Shown here: piece after piece, positions 1-8,401 of the stretch
Layout: each line of letters begins with the position of its first letter
Numbering within the stretch: position 1 is the stretch's first letter
Assembly: GCF_910593845.1 (NCBI RefSeq)
Contig: NZ_CAJVAS010000001.1
Coordinates: 372,001 to 436,000, forward strand
DNA: 64,000 nucleotides
Reading direction: 5' to 3'
Source: Paenibacillus solanacearum
Lineage (GTDB): Bacteria > Bacillota > Bacilli > Paenibacillales > NBRC-103111
Program-made: the position numbers and the translations under genes
The notes under the pieces: model-generated
Told to the model about the DNA's origin: nothing
Databases searched by the model: none
Seen by the model: the letters and a program-made list of their open reading frames with translations, nothing else

Positions 1-1
1 C

Positions 2-1345
2 GGAATCGGGTCCGAAGAGCTGCAGCCGCATGATGAGCTTTACGCCTACGGCTCCGTCGTCGGGTTGTATCAAGGCGGCGATTACGGCGCTCTCGCCCTG
101 CTGCATCAGTATCACCAATGCTTGCGCGAATGGAAGGCCGAGCGGGATGGCTTCGTCATGAGCAATACGTGGGGAGACCGTTCCCGGGATGGGCGGGTCA
201 GCGAAGCTTTCGTGCTGTCCGAGCTGCCCGTGGCTGCAATGCTCGGCATGACGCATTACCAGATTGATGACGGCTGGCAGCAGGGCATTACGAGCAATTC
301 CGTCAAGCCTGGCGGAACGTGGGGCGATTATTATTCGCGCGACGGCAGCTTCTGGAATGTGCACCCGCAGCGGTTTCCGAACGGTCTGGAGCCGGTCGTC
401 GCTAAGGCGGCCGAATGCGGCATCCAGCTCGGACTGTGGTTTTCGCCCGACTCCAGCGGCGATGGCGTCCACTGGGAGCAGGACGCGGAGCGGTTGCTGA
501 GCCTGCACCGGCGTTACGGTATTCGCTATTTCAAATTGGACGGCATCGAGCTTCGCAGCAAGCGGGGCGAACGGAATTTGCTGAACCTGATAAGGAAGGT
601 CGTCCGCGAAACGGCGGGCGCGGTTTATTTCAATCAGGATACGACCTCCGGCAAGCGGCTCGGTTATTACGGGCAAACGCAATACGGCGGGTTGTTTCTC
701 GAAAACCGGTATACCGATTGGTCGAACTATTACCCTCACTGGACGCTGCGGAACTTGTGGATGCTGAGCAAATACGTGCCCGCCCAGAAGCTGCAGATCG
801 AATTTCTTAACGTTCGGCGGAATGCCGAGCGGTACAAGGACGATCCGCTTGCCCCCGACCGGTGCGGAATCGCCTATGCGTTCGCGGTCACGATGTTCGC
901 CAATCCGCTCGCCTGGATGGAGGTGACCGGCTTGAACGAAACGGACCAGAGCACGCTGGCTGCGCTCATTCGAGCATACAGGCAAGTACAGCCGCATATG
1001 CAGTCGGGTCATATCGTTCCGATCGGCGAAGAGCCTTCCGGCACGAGCTGGACGGGATTCCAGTCGGTGGTTAGCGAGAGGGAAGGGTACATTCTCCTGC
1101 TAAGGGAATGCAACGACAGGGAAGCGGGGAGCTTCCGGCTGTGGAACGCACCGGCTTCACGCCTGAAGCTGCACTGCATCGTGAGCTCGCAGCCCACAGA
1201 TGATCCGGCTGCCCAAGCCGTCGCGCAACACGCCTGCGAACGAGGCGGCGAGATCGCCGTCGACGGCAGCAGCGGCAGGGTGACCTGCAAGCTGAATCAT
1301 CCGTTCGCCTTTGCGCTGTATCATTATTCCGCTGCCGACGCGTAG
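2..1345 (+). CDS. GH36-like alpha-galactosidase, 5' truncated by window edge
   Basis: The reading frame is open from base 2, so the N-terminus lies outside the window and 447 residues are visible. The family (clan GH-D) removes terminal alpha-galactose from oligosaccharides. Visible hallmarks are a WGDR segment, YQIDDGW at the start of the catalytic barrel, LGLWFSPDSSGDG, and FKLDGIE, where the Asp is the expected nucleophile. The C-terminal 100 residues look like the beta-sandwich that follows the barrel. There is no signal peptide in the visible part. The TTG at 65 is internal and should not be taken as the start. A long hairpin separates it from the convergent AraC gene. The GH36 versus GH27/GH31 assignment and the exact sugar are inferred. 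Confidence 0.75.
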   Translation, partial: GIGSEELQPHDELYAYGSVVGLYQGGDYGALALLHQYHQCLREWKAERDGFVMSNTWGDRSRDGRVSEAFVLSELPVAAMLGMTHYQIDDGWQQGITSNSVKPGGTWGDYYSRDGSFWNVHPQRFPNGLEPVVAKAAECGIQLGLWFSPDSSGDGVHWEQDAERLLSLHRRYGIRYFKLDGIELRSKRGERNLLNLIRKVVRETAGAVYFNQDTTSGKRLGYYGQTQYGGLFLENRYTDWSNYYPHWTLRNLWMLSKYVPAQKLQIEFLNVRRNAERYKDDPLAPDRCGIAYAFAVTMFANPLAWMEVTGLNETDQSTLAALIRAYRQVQPHMQSGHIVPIGEEPSGTSWTGFQSVVSEREGYILLLRECNDREAGSFRLWNAPASRLKLHCIVSSQPTDDPAAQAVAQHACERGGEIAVDGSSGRVTCKLNHPFAFALYHYSAADA

Positions 1346-1432
1346 CGGTCGACGTTATTCCCGGATGCGAGCCGGGACCAGGGGATCCGATCTTTCTTAA
1401 CGGCAATAGAAAATATAGCCAGTATCCATAAG

Positions 1433-1468
1433 ACAGGGACTCTTCCGCAGCATGCGGAGAGTCCCTGT
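1433..1468. terminator. Long hairpin between convergent genes
   Basis: ACAGGGACTCT pairs with GAGTCCCTGT, extended by CCGCA/TGCGG around a three-base loop. The 3' arm abuts the TAA of the AraC gene on the minus strand. There is no long T run on either strand, so it is a terminator-like or mRNA-end-stabilising hairpin rather than a textbook intrinsic terminator. Confidence 0.6.
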
Positions 1469-2343
1469 TAGCGCATTATGTGCAAGTAATCGGCGGACAA
1501 ATCGGACTTTCGCTGGCGAAACTCCGTCGGCGTAATGCCGACGAGCTGATGGAACACCTTGCCGAAATAGCTCGCATTGTCAAAGCCCGTCTTCATCGCA
1601 ATCTGCGATATCGGGATATCGGTATGCTGCAGCAGCCGAACGGCCTCTTCGATCCGTAATTTACGCAAATAATCGATCGGCGTCGTGCCGGTGAACTTGC
1701 GAAACGTTTTGCACAAGTAATGCTTGGACAATTGCGCCGCATTCGCGATTTGTTCCAGCGAGACCGGTTCTCCGTAGTGCCGTTCGATGAACTGGTTGGC
1801 CAGCCGCACCGGCTCGGGCCAATCGCTGGACGGATGCTTCTCGCCTTCGGACAGCCGCAGCAGCGTCAGAAGCCACTCGTGTACACGGACCGACATATCG
1901 TATTTGGAATCGGCGAATTTTTTGGCGGCGACGTCGTTATACAGCTTCTGCAGGAGCAGAATCGTATCGGAATCCGGCTTGATGGCGGCTACCGGCCCGA
2001 ATGACTGCACGAAATGCTGCCAATAATGGGAGCTTCCCTCCATATTCAATTTGATCCATATGAATTCCCAGGGCGTTTGAACGGAAGGATCGTAATAGTA
2101 CCGGTGCGCGCTCGGGATTGTGACAAAAAAGCCGTGGTGGCGAGGCACCCTGTACGTCGTATTCCCCAGCTCGAGCCTGCCCTCGCCGGATAAAGTGTAT
2201 TGGAACAGCAGACCGGGTCCGTCCCGATGCAGTCCATCGAAGCTGTAAGTCGGGTTGTGCGTCGATTCCCGGCCGATTGTCTCGATCAGATGCAAACAGC
2301 GGCGAGTCCCTTCGGTATAGCGGAATCCGTAGCTTTTATGCAC
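1468..2343 (-). CDS. AraC family transcriptional regulator
   Basis: This 291-residue protein has an N-terminal cupin-like ligand domain (about residues 1-150, with HHGFFVTIPSAHRYYY in the sugar-pocket region). The two C-terminal helix-turn-helix motifs are around residues 190-285, including the second-helix signature GFDNASYFGKVFHQLVGITPTEFR. Such one-component regulators typically sense sugars and activate adjacent glycosidase or transporter genes. It is divergent from a broken solute-binding lipoprotein gene at 2517 and convergent with the glycosidase at its left. Either could be its target. The start at 2343 was kept because the N-terminus matches family length. Confidence 0.85.
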   Translation of the reverse strand: MHKSYGFRYTEGTRRCLHLIETIGRESTHNPTYSFDGLHRDGPGLLFQYTLSGEGRLELGNTTYRVPRHHGFFVTIPSAHRYYYDPSVQTPWEFIWIKLNMEGSSHYWQHFVQSFGPVAAIKPDSDTILLLQKLYNDVAAKKFADSKYDMSVRVHEWLLTLLRLSEGEKHPSSDWPEPVRLANQFIERHYGEPVSLEQIANAAQLSKHYLCKTFRKFTGTTPIDYLRKLRIEEAVRLLQHTDIPISQIAMKTGFDNASYFGKVFHQLVGITPTEFRQRKSDLSADYLHIMR

Positions 2344-2516
2344 AATATTTTACCATCCTTCTGTTATATATTACTGTTGAAATAGGGGTAATGCGGCAGT
2401 ATGATTTGCTATCCATTATATTCCACAACAATATTATATCAATGAGAGGGGTGCGAGAACAGATGGTTCGGAGAAACGATAAAAATGGCGACGCTTACAT
2501 ATCAAGGGGTAAACGG

Positions 2517-3061
2517 ATGGCGCGTCCGATAAGCAAGCTTTGCGCTTTCTTCCTATTATTCGGCAGCGCCGCGCTAATGAGCTCCTGCAGCACCGCGCCT
2601 CCCCAAGACGAGAGCAAGCCTGCCGCCGCGGAACCCGTCCATCTGACGTTTTACGCCAGACAGACCATTTCCGACGACGATTTCAAGCTTCTCTTCACCG
2701 AGCCGCTTCGGAAACGATACCCGCATGTGACGCTGTGATCGGCCTCGCCGCGTCCGACGAAATACAAATGATCGCCGCCAAAGAAACGGGACGGTTTACG
2801 CCGCTGGCCAAAGAGGAAGTGAAGAAGCAGTTTATGGCCGGCAACTCGGGGCTGATCGGAAAGCATACGGACGCCATCTTCAAGAGCAAGCCTGCGCCGC
2901 CGCAGCAATTTACGAAATACGAAGGCGGAGCGAGAGGCTTCGCGTACAATGCGCTGATTGACGACGTGGAGAGCAAGGTAGATTTGAATACGATGATCCG
3001 CAACACGGAGGAAGCGATCAATCCATATGTCGCCACGCAAAAAGCTGGCGAGAAGAAGTGA
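2517..3061 (+). pseudogene. Solute-binding lipoprotein gene with internal deletion
   Basis: A start at 2517, preceded by AAGGGG at 2504-2509, gives a signal peptide with lipobox LMSSC, then a mature start ending KRYPHVTL before TGA at 2736-2738. From 2735 a different frame encodes a typical binding-protein C-terminus (SDEIQMIAAKETGR, KHTDAIFKSKPAPPQ, DLNTMIRNTEEAIN) up to TGA at 3059-3061. Aligned by eye with the intact 440-residue binding protein at 23143, the N-terminal part matches its first 80 residues and the C-terminal part its last 100. Some 250-280 codons are therefore missing and the join is out of frame. The lesion lies near 2735. A functional product is very unlikely. Confidence 0.85.
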
Positions 3062-3283
3062 CGCACATTCATTTCGTGAGTGGCGATACCGCAAAATATA
3101 TGGAAGAAAAGGCAGCGATTCAGAGCATAGATGCTTGGACTCGTTGTCTTTTTTTCATTTCAGCGAGCCTATTGAATTATATTGAATCGAGAGATTTTTG
3201 CAGGCTTCAACTGTCAATGGTTCGAGCGGATATGCTACAATGGGGCAGTGTGCGGCAACCTATTGTGAGCGGAAGGTGACAGG

Positions 3284-4441
3284 ATGACTTCTATTTCCAC
3301 CCATTCGGAACAAGACAGAATGGTATTGCTAGATATATTGCGAGGGTTCGCCGTATTAGGGATTTTCTTCGTAAATGTTCCGGATATGATCGGCAGCGGG
3401 CTTGCGTTCCGCTCGACCTTTACCGGCTTTGACGCGCTGCTGAGGCTGCTGTATGACATGTTTTTCCAGACCAAGCTGTATACGATCTTTTCATTTCTGT
3501 TCGGCGCAGGCTTTATGATCTTTATGCAGAACGCGGAACGCAAAGGGTTTCCGGCGAAAAGGCTGTTTCTGCGACGCCTGATGGCGCTGCTTGTGATCGG
3601 TTTGCTTCACGCCGTGCTGCTCTGGTTCGGGGATATATTAACCACGTATGCGCTATTGGGGCTTTTGCTGCTCCCCTTTTACCGCAGGTCGGTTCCGACA
3701 TTGATCGTCTGGAGTCTGATTCTGCTTGGCCTGTTCACCTTGCTCATCTTCATGCTGTATGCATGGTTTCCTTCAGGCACGGCCGGATCGCGTATGTTTA
3801 CCCATATTCCGAGTATGCGGGAGAGGCTGGACTTCCTGCTGAGGATCGGATTGCTGAACAACCTGATTTTCGGCTTTGAGGTCGTTGGCCTTTATTTGCT
3901 CGGCATGGTCGCCGCCAAGAAGCAGTGGTTCGCAGGCGAGCTCCGCGTACCGGTCGTAAGAAGCTTGCAGCTTGCCGCACTGGCCATATCGGTGCTGCTG
4001 TTCGTCCCGATGGTGCAATATTATAGGTCAAGCCCGGTCTATAACACGTACGCCGTTTATTTGTACATCTATTTATCGGGCAAAAGCATGGCGATGTTCT
4101 ATGTTTGCACGCTGCTGCTGGCGGTTAAGCGGTGGGGAAGCGAACGTTTTCGCGGGTTAGCCGCTGCCGGTCGGCTATCGCTTACTGTCTATTTGCTGCA
4201 AACGGTCGTCACGTTCGGCCTCATTGCCGTCTTCGGGCAGCGGCTCAACGAGCTGCCGCTCTGGCTCGGAATGGGTTACGCGGCAGTCCTGTCGGTGCTC
4301 TTCATCATTTGCAGCAAAGCATGGCTGAAGCGTTACCGGATGGGGCCGGCCGAATGGCTGTGGAGAACGCTGACGTATGGCGAGCTGCCCGCGTTCCGCC
4401 GCCAGGAAGACCGGGCTTCGTCGAGGACGATGCCGCTGTAA
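3284..4441 (+). CDS. DUF418 (YeiB-like) integral membrane protein
   Basis: This 385-residue protein has about eight to ten hydrophobic segments. The N-terminus LLDILRGFAVLGIFFVNVPDM and the C-terminal block GRLSLTVYLLQTVVTFGLIAVFG are characteristic of the DUF418/YeiB family, related to acyltransferase-3-like membrane proteins. The substrate is unknown in the family. The start at 3284 is preceded by GGAAGGTGACAGG. It stands alone between a pseudogene and the metal-efflux module, with no obvious operon partner. Confidence 0.8.
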   Translation: MTSISTHSEQDRMVLLDILRGFAVLGIFFVNVPDMIGSGLAFRSTFTGFDALLRLLYDMFFQTKLYTIFSFLFGAGFMIFMQNAERKGFPAKRLFLRRLMALLVIGLLHAVLLWFGDILTTYALLGLLLLPFYRRSVPTLIVWSLILLGLFTLLIFMLYAWFPSGTAGSRMFTHIPSMRERLDFLLRIGLLNNLIFGFEVVGLYLLGMVAAKKQWFAGELRVPVVRSLQLAALAISVLLFVPMVQYYRSSPVYNTYAVYLYIYLSGKSMAMFYVCTLLLAVKRWGSERFRGLAAAGRLSLTVYLLQTVVTFGLIAVFGQRLNELPLWLGMGYAAVLSVLFIICSKAWLKRYRMGPAEWLWRTLTYGELPAFRRQEDRASSRTMPL

Positions 4442-4535
4442 GATGAGGCGGGTGCGCGCGGTTACCGCGGATCAATGAAGCGAACGGGCGAATCCGGGCT
4501 GCTGCGGCACCGGCTTGCGGTGATTTGTTCATTTT

Positions 4536-4546
4536 TCTGGTATAAT
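4536..4546 (+). promoter_or_regulatory. Probable extended -10 promoter of the ArsR gene
   Basis: TGGTATAAT (TATAAT at 4541-4546, with the TGn extension at 4538-4540) lies 35 bases upstream of the ArsR start. No good -35 is present. GTTCAT (4527-4532) and ATGAAC (4549-4554) flank the -10 as an inverted repeat and could be part of an autoregulatory site. Confidence 0.5.
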
Positions 4547-4580
4547 GGATGAACACAGGCAAGCTTAAAGGATCGAGGCG

Positions 4581-4952
4581 GTGGTAACGTTGGAGAAAGT
4601 AATCAATGAGCAGTGCGATGAAGTATGCAACGGAACGGTGAATATATCCGAGCTCAAAGGGAATTTGATCGAAGAGGGCATAGCGGCGAATCTGGCTGAC
4701 GTGTTCAAAGCATTGGGCGACCCGACACGCGTCAAAATCATTCATGCGCTTCTGCAAAATGAATTATGCGTCCATGACATTACGATGGTGCTGGATATGG
4801 GGCAATCCGCCGTGTCCCATCAGCTTCGCTATTTGCGCAATATGCGGATCGTCAAGCGCCGCAAAGTAGGGAAGACGGTGTTTTATTCATTGGATGACGG
4901 ACATATCGAGCAAATTTTTGTCCAGATGCTGCAGCACATAAAGCATCAGTGA
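4581..4952 (+). CDS. ArsR/SmtB family metal sensor, CzrA-like
   Basis: This 123-residue winged-helix repressor releases DNA when it binds metal. The recognition region is ITMVLDMGQSAVSHQLRYLRN. The alpha5 metal site is complete: Asp106, His108, His119 and His122 fit the DxH-x10-HxxH pattern of the zinc/cobalt sensors SmtB and CzrA. Residues Cys63 and His65 in ELCVHD keep half of the alpha3 site used by CadC-like sensors. The start is GTG 4581 with AAAGGA at 4567-4572; TTG 4590 is the alternative. A terminator follows, so the ATPase at 5238 is a separate unit, very likely controlled through the operator at 5183-5221. Confidence 0.88.
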   Translation: MVTLEKVINEQCDEVCNGTVNISELKGNLIEEGIAANLADVFKALGDPTRVKIIHALLQNELCVHDITMVLDMGQSAVSHQLRYLRNMRIVKRRKVGKTVFYSLDDGHIEQIFVQMLQHIKHQ

Positions 4953-4982
4953 CATGACGGCGGAAGTCGTCGATACGGCATG

Positions 4983-5016
4983 AAGCTTGAGAACGGTGGT
5001 TCTCAAGCTTTTTTTG
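4983..5016 (+). terminator. Intrinsic terminator after the ArsR gene
   Basis: AAGCTTGAGAA (4983-4993) pairs perfectly with TTCTCAAGCTT (5000-5010) around a six-base loop, followed by a T run. Confidence 0.9.
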
Positions 5017-5155
5017 CGTGCCTGGAAAGCGATTGAAGCGGTTGTACCGCCGAAAAAGCATGGGGTCAATACTCGGGAAAATCGGCCACGGCGGGCGATC
5101 GCCTGAAGCGGCGTTGTAACAACCGTCTTAATTTGTGTCCAAGTGATAAATTGTA

Positions 5156-5184
5156 TTGACAGCAAAGGAAGAGGGGCATATATT
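5156..5184 (+). promoter_or_regulatory. Sigma-A promoter of the metal ATPase gene
   Basis: TTGACA at 5156-5161 and TATATT at 5179-5184 are separated by 17 bases. The -10 runs directly into the operator palindrome, so bound repressor would block the polymerase. Confidence 0.85.
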
Positions 5185-5221
5185 GATAACATATGAACAA
5201 TTAATCATATATTGTTATCAA
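5183..5221 (+). promoter_or_regulatory. ArsR-type operator in front of the metal ATPase
   Basis: An AT-rich dyad: TTGATAACA at the left end mirrors TGTTATCAA at the right, and the core ATATGA-n8-TCATAT (5191-5210) is the form bound by ArsR-family sensors. It sits between the -10 and the ribosome binding site AAGGGAGA. This is consistent with metal-relieved repression by the regulator encoded at 4581. Confidence 0.8.
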
Positions 5222-5237
5222 GGGAGATCGATGCCCC

Positions 5238-7799
5238 ATGTCAAATAAGTCATCTAACAGCAGCTCACAAACGGAGCACCAACATCAATCGACGGATCGC
5301 GAGCATGGACGCGCGCCTGCGGAACATAAGCACGCATGCTGCGAGCATGATCACGGGCCGGCCCATCAACACGGGGCGGCGTGTTGTTCCGTACCCGTCG
5401 CGCAGACCGTGACCCGCAGCTTGCTGCTGGAGGGAATGCATTGCGGGGATTGCGCGGCAAAGCTGGAGAAAGCCGTCTCCCGCATGGATGGCGTCGTGCA
5501 TGCCGAGGTACAGTTCGCAACGGCGAAAATGATCGTCAGCTATGACGAGCAACGAATGGGCATAGACGCGATCCAGAAGCAAATTGAGGGGCTCGGCTAT
5601 GGCATCAACGATCGGGACGAGCACCGGCGGCTTCCGAGCGTGTTCCGCATCGAAGGGATGGACTGTGCCGATTGCGCCAGCAAGCTGGAAAAAAGGGTCG
5701 GAGCGATAGCTGCGGTGCACAAAGTGACGGTGAATTACGGCGCCGCCAAAATGACCGTGCATCACGACGGGACGGCCGATGATGAGATCATGAAGACGGT
5801 GCGTCAAGCGGGGTATACCGCGGCGTTGGACGAAGAAGGCGCACCGCGCCGGACGGAGAAGCGGAGCTTCTGGAGGCGCAATACAAAGGTCGTTCCGACA
5901 GCTATTTCCGGTGCCGTATTCGCAGCGGCATGGTGTCTCCATGCGTTTGGTCTCATTCATGACCTGACCGCGAACTTAGGCTACGCGCTCGCCATCGTGA
6001 TCGGCGGTTACCGGATCGCCAGGACGGGACTGTTCGGCTTGAAATCGCGGACGATCGGCATGGATCTGCTGATGACGATCGCGGCGGTCGGCGCGGCGGT
6101 CATTGGCCAATGGGAGGAAGGCGCTGCCGTCGTGTTTTTGTTCTCGCTCGGCGAGACGCTAGAAGCCTATACGATGGATCGGACGAGAAGGTCCATTCGC
6201 GGTCTGATGGACTTGTCGCCGAAGGAAGCGCTGGTACGAAGAAACGGCGTTGAAGCGGTCCTGCCCATTGAGCACATTCGCATCGGGGATACGGTCATCA
6301 TTAAGCCCGGCGAAAAAATCGCGATGGACGGCACCATCGCCAAAGGTGCCTCTACGGTGAACCAGGCTCCGATTACCGGGGAATCGGCCCCGGTCGACAA
6401 AGGCGTCGGCGATGAGGTGTTCGCCGGAACGATCAATCTGTACGGTTCGCTGGAAGTTGCCGTAACCCGGCTGTCCAAAGACAACACGCTGTCGAGGATC
6501 GTTCATATGGTCGAGGAAGCGCAGGCCCAGAAGGCGCCATCGCAGCGATTTGTCGATGTGTTTGCCAAATATTATACGCCGGCCGTCATCATTCTGGCGG
6601 TCGGGATTGCCCTCATCCCGCCTTTATTCATGAATCAGCCGTTTGACGTATGGATTTACCGAGCGCTCATGATGCTCGTCGTTTCATGCCCGTGCGCGCT
6701 CGTGATCTCGACGCCCGTCTCGATCGTGTCCGCCATCGGGAATGCAGCGAGGAACGGCGTCCTGGTGAAAGGCGGAGCCCACCTGGAAAGGCTCGGTTCG
6801 GTATCCGTCATTGCCTTCGACAAAACGGGGACACTGACGACCGGCGTACCGCAGGTGACGTCCGTGATCCCGCTCGGCGGCCGGGATGAACGGCAGCTGA
6901 TGTCCATTGCGGCCGCGATCGAAGCGCGGTCCGAGCATCCGGTGGCCGAGGCGATCGTAAGAAAAGCGGCAGCGGACCGCGTGCCGGCGGCGGAGGCGAC
7001 GGATTTTGCAGCTGCTCCCGGTAAAGGGGTGCGGGCCTTCGTACACGGGACTGAATTTTACATCGGAAGCCCCCGCTGGTTCCGGCAAGAATTGCAGGTC
7101 CCGCTGAACGAAGCCATGCACTTCATCGATCGGCTGGAATCACAGGGCCACACCGTCATGGTGCTCGGGACGCGAGAAGAAGCTTGGGCGGCGATTGCCG
7201 TTGCGGATGAAATAAGAGACAACGGCAGACAGACATTGGAGCGCTTGCGGCAAATCGGGATTGCTCGAAGCGTCATGCTGACCGGCGATAACCAAGGGAC
7301 GGCCCGGGCGGTGGCGTCACAGCTGGGCGGCATCGAGTACCGTGCGGAATTGCTGCCGCAGGATAAAGTGGCCGCGATTCGGGAACTGAGCCAATCCTAC
7401 GGCAGTTTGGCCATGCTCGGTGACGGCGTAAACGACGCGCCTGCCCTCGCGACGGCGACCGTCGGCATCGCGATGGGGGCAGCCGGCACGGATACCGCGC
7501 TGGAAACCGCCGATGTCGCCTTGATGGCCGACGATCTGTCCAAACTCCCGTATGCGATTGAATTAAGCCGCAGGACGGTTCGCATTATTAAGCAAAATAT
7601 TGCGTTTTCCCTGCTGGTAAAGGTTGTTTTTCTGGCTATGATCTTTTTCGGGGTGTCGACCTTGTGGATGGCTGTGCTTGCCGATACCGGAAGTTCCTTG
7701 ATCGTGATTGCCAACGGAATGCGATTGCTGCGTGCCGCGGCACCGAAGCAGGCTGCGTTTCCAGGAAACGGCGATACCCTGCAAGCTGCCGCGAAATAA
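5238..7799 (+). CDS. cadA: P1B-2 type Zn/Cd/Pb-exporting ATPase
   Basis: This 853-residue membrane pump drives heavy-metal efflux by ATP hydrolysis. A His/Cys-rich N-terminal tail (residues 13-50) precedes two heavy-metal-associated domains with GMHCGDC (66-72) and GMDCADC (about 140-146). Then come the transmembrane CPC motif near 485, the phosphorylated DKTGT near 528, and GDGVNDAP near 730. The last helices carry the invariant Lys (NIAFSLLVK) and the DTG of the Zn/Cd/Pb class (LADTGSSLIVIANGMRL). ATG 5238 is preferred over ATG 5231, which lies too close to the ribosome binding site. The promoter-operator points to control by the ArsR sensor at 4581. Zinc/cadmium specificity follows from class motifs, not from data. 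Confidence 0.93.
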   Translation: MSNKSSNSSSQTEHQHQSTDREHGRAPAEHKHACCEHDHGPAHQHGAACCSVPVAQTVTRSLLLEGMHCGDCAAKLEKAVSRMDGVVHAEVQFATAKMIVSYDEQRMGIDAIQKQIEGLGYGINDRDEHRRLPSVFRIEGMDCADCASKLEKRVGAIAAVHKVTVNYGAAKMTVHHDGTADDEIMKTVRQAGYTAALDEEGAPRRTEKRSFWRRNTKVVPTAISGAVFAAAWCLHAFGLIHDLTANLGYALAIVIGGYRIARTGLFGLKSRTIGMDLLMTIAAVGAAVIGQWEEGAAVVFLFSLGETLEAYTMDRTRRSIRGLMDLSPKEALVRRNGVEAVLPIEHIRIGDTVIIKPGEKIAMDGTIAKGASTVNQAPITGESAPVDKGVGDEVFAGTINLYGSLEVAVTRLSKDNTLSRIVHMVEEAQAQKAPSQRFVDVFAKYYTPAVIILAVGIALIPPLFMNQPFDVWIYRALMMLVVSCPCALVISTPVSIVSAIGNAARNGVLVKGGAHLERLGSVSVIAFDKTGTLTTGVPQVTSVIPLGGRDERQLMSIAAAIEARSEHPVAEAIVRKAAADRVPAAEATDFAAAPGKGVRAFVHGTEFYIGSPRWFRQELQVPLNEAMHFIDRLESQGHTVMVLGTREEAWAAIAVADEIRDNGRQTLERLRQIGIARSVMLTGDNQGTARAVASQLGGIEYRAELLPQDKVAAIRELSQSYGSLAMLGDGVNDAPALATATVGIAMGAAGTDTALETADVALMADDLSKLPYAIELSRRTVRIIKQNIAFSLLVKVVFLAMIFFGVSTLWMAVLADTGSSLIVIANGMRLLRAAAPKQAAFPGNGDTLQAAAK

Positions 7800-7817
7800 A
7801 CCGCATATCAACATTCG

Positions 7818-7848
7818 CCCTTGCCGAATAAGCCGGCAGGGGCTTTTT
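7818..7848 (+). terminator. Intrinsic terminator after cadA
   Basis: CCCTTGCCG (7818-7826) pairs with CGGCAGGGG (7834-7842) with one G-U pair, followed by CTTTTT. Confidence 0.85.
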
Positions 7849-8046
7849 GCCGTTGATACGTCGAACATATGCGTCATTGAGGTGCGCCTCCGGAACCCGG
7901 TGCAGAACAAATGCCTATAAAATGGGCGCTTTCATCAGTAACAAGTGCGGAGAATCACCATAAATTGGAATCAGGAGCAAGACAGTTCACGTTCATTCCT
8001 CTGACATGGATTGCAAGCCAGATCACAACGGAAGGATTGTTGTATC

Positions 8047-8376
8047 ATGAACGAATTTCAAAATGAGCTTCAACAGCTGAGCGTTTCCCCGATGCAGGCC
8101 AGCGAAATGACGCCCTGGAGCCAGCAAAGCCCCTATCCGGCATGGCAGTTTCCCGCAGGTGTTCACCCGGTTGACCCGTCCCGTTTGTGCGTTGGTTTCG
8201 GAGGTTTTTGTGCAGGCTTTTGCGGCGGGTTTTGTACCGGCTTCTGCGGTGGCTTTTGCACCGGCTTTTGCGGAGGTTTTTGCTCGAGCTGCGCTGTGTT
8301 ATGCGGCGGCATCCGGTGCGGTGCAGTCCGCTGCGGAGCCGTTCGCTGCGGCGTCGGCCCTCAACGCTGCCGGTAA
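8047..8376 (+). CDS. Cys-rich precursor peptide of a linear azole peptide (heterocycloanthracin-like)
   Basis: This 109-residue peptide starts at ATG 8047 (GGAAGGA at 8030-8036); the open frame from 8011 has no ribosome binding site. The leader (about residues 1-46, beginning MNEFQNELQQLSVSP) has no Cys. The core has 14 Cys: positions 55, 59, 63, 67, 71, 75 and 79 recur every four residues as FCxG units, and 86, 91, 96 and 101 recur every five as RCGAV-type units. The DNA of the first block is a 24-base tandem repeat encoding FCGGFCTG. The downstream F, YcaO and SagB-like genes would convert Cys residues to thiazolines and thiazoles. The family resembles the heterocycloanthracin/sonorensin precursors of Bacillus, whose arrays are Cys-x-x. 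Antibacterial activity is inferred. Confidence 0.88.
   Translation: MNEFQNELQQLSVSPMQASEMTPWSQQSPYPAWQFPAGVHPVDPSRLCVGFGGFCAGFCGGFCTGFCGGFCTGFCGGFCSSCAVLCGGIRCGAVRCGAVRCGVGPQRCR
8202..8285 (+). repeat. 24-base tandem repeat within the precursor core
   Basis: Units of the form TTTTGCGGnGGnTTTTGyACC (24-base period with the joining GGC) repeat with third-position differences. Each encodes Phe-Cys-Gly-Gly-Phe-Cys-Thr-Gly. The codon differences show the repeat is old enough to have drifted, and the length is a multiple of three, so unit gain or loss would keep the frame. Confidence 0.8.
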
Positions 8377-8401
8377 GCCGATAAAGGCGCGGCCATCGCC
8401 T

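Noticed and set aside
4527-4554. GTTCAT/ATGAAC repeat as an ArsR operator
   Set aside because: Half-site orientation and spacing differ from the clear operator at 5183-5221; too weak to call.
8202-8285. Possible CRISPR-like or mobile repeat
   Set aside because: Contiguous 24-base units without spacers, explained fully by coding of FCGGFCTG.
8187-8384. Other-frame Arg/Leu-rich reading of the precursor repeats
   Set aside because: The Cys-rich frame has a start, ribosome binding site and leader; the others do not.
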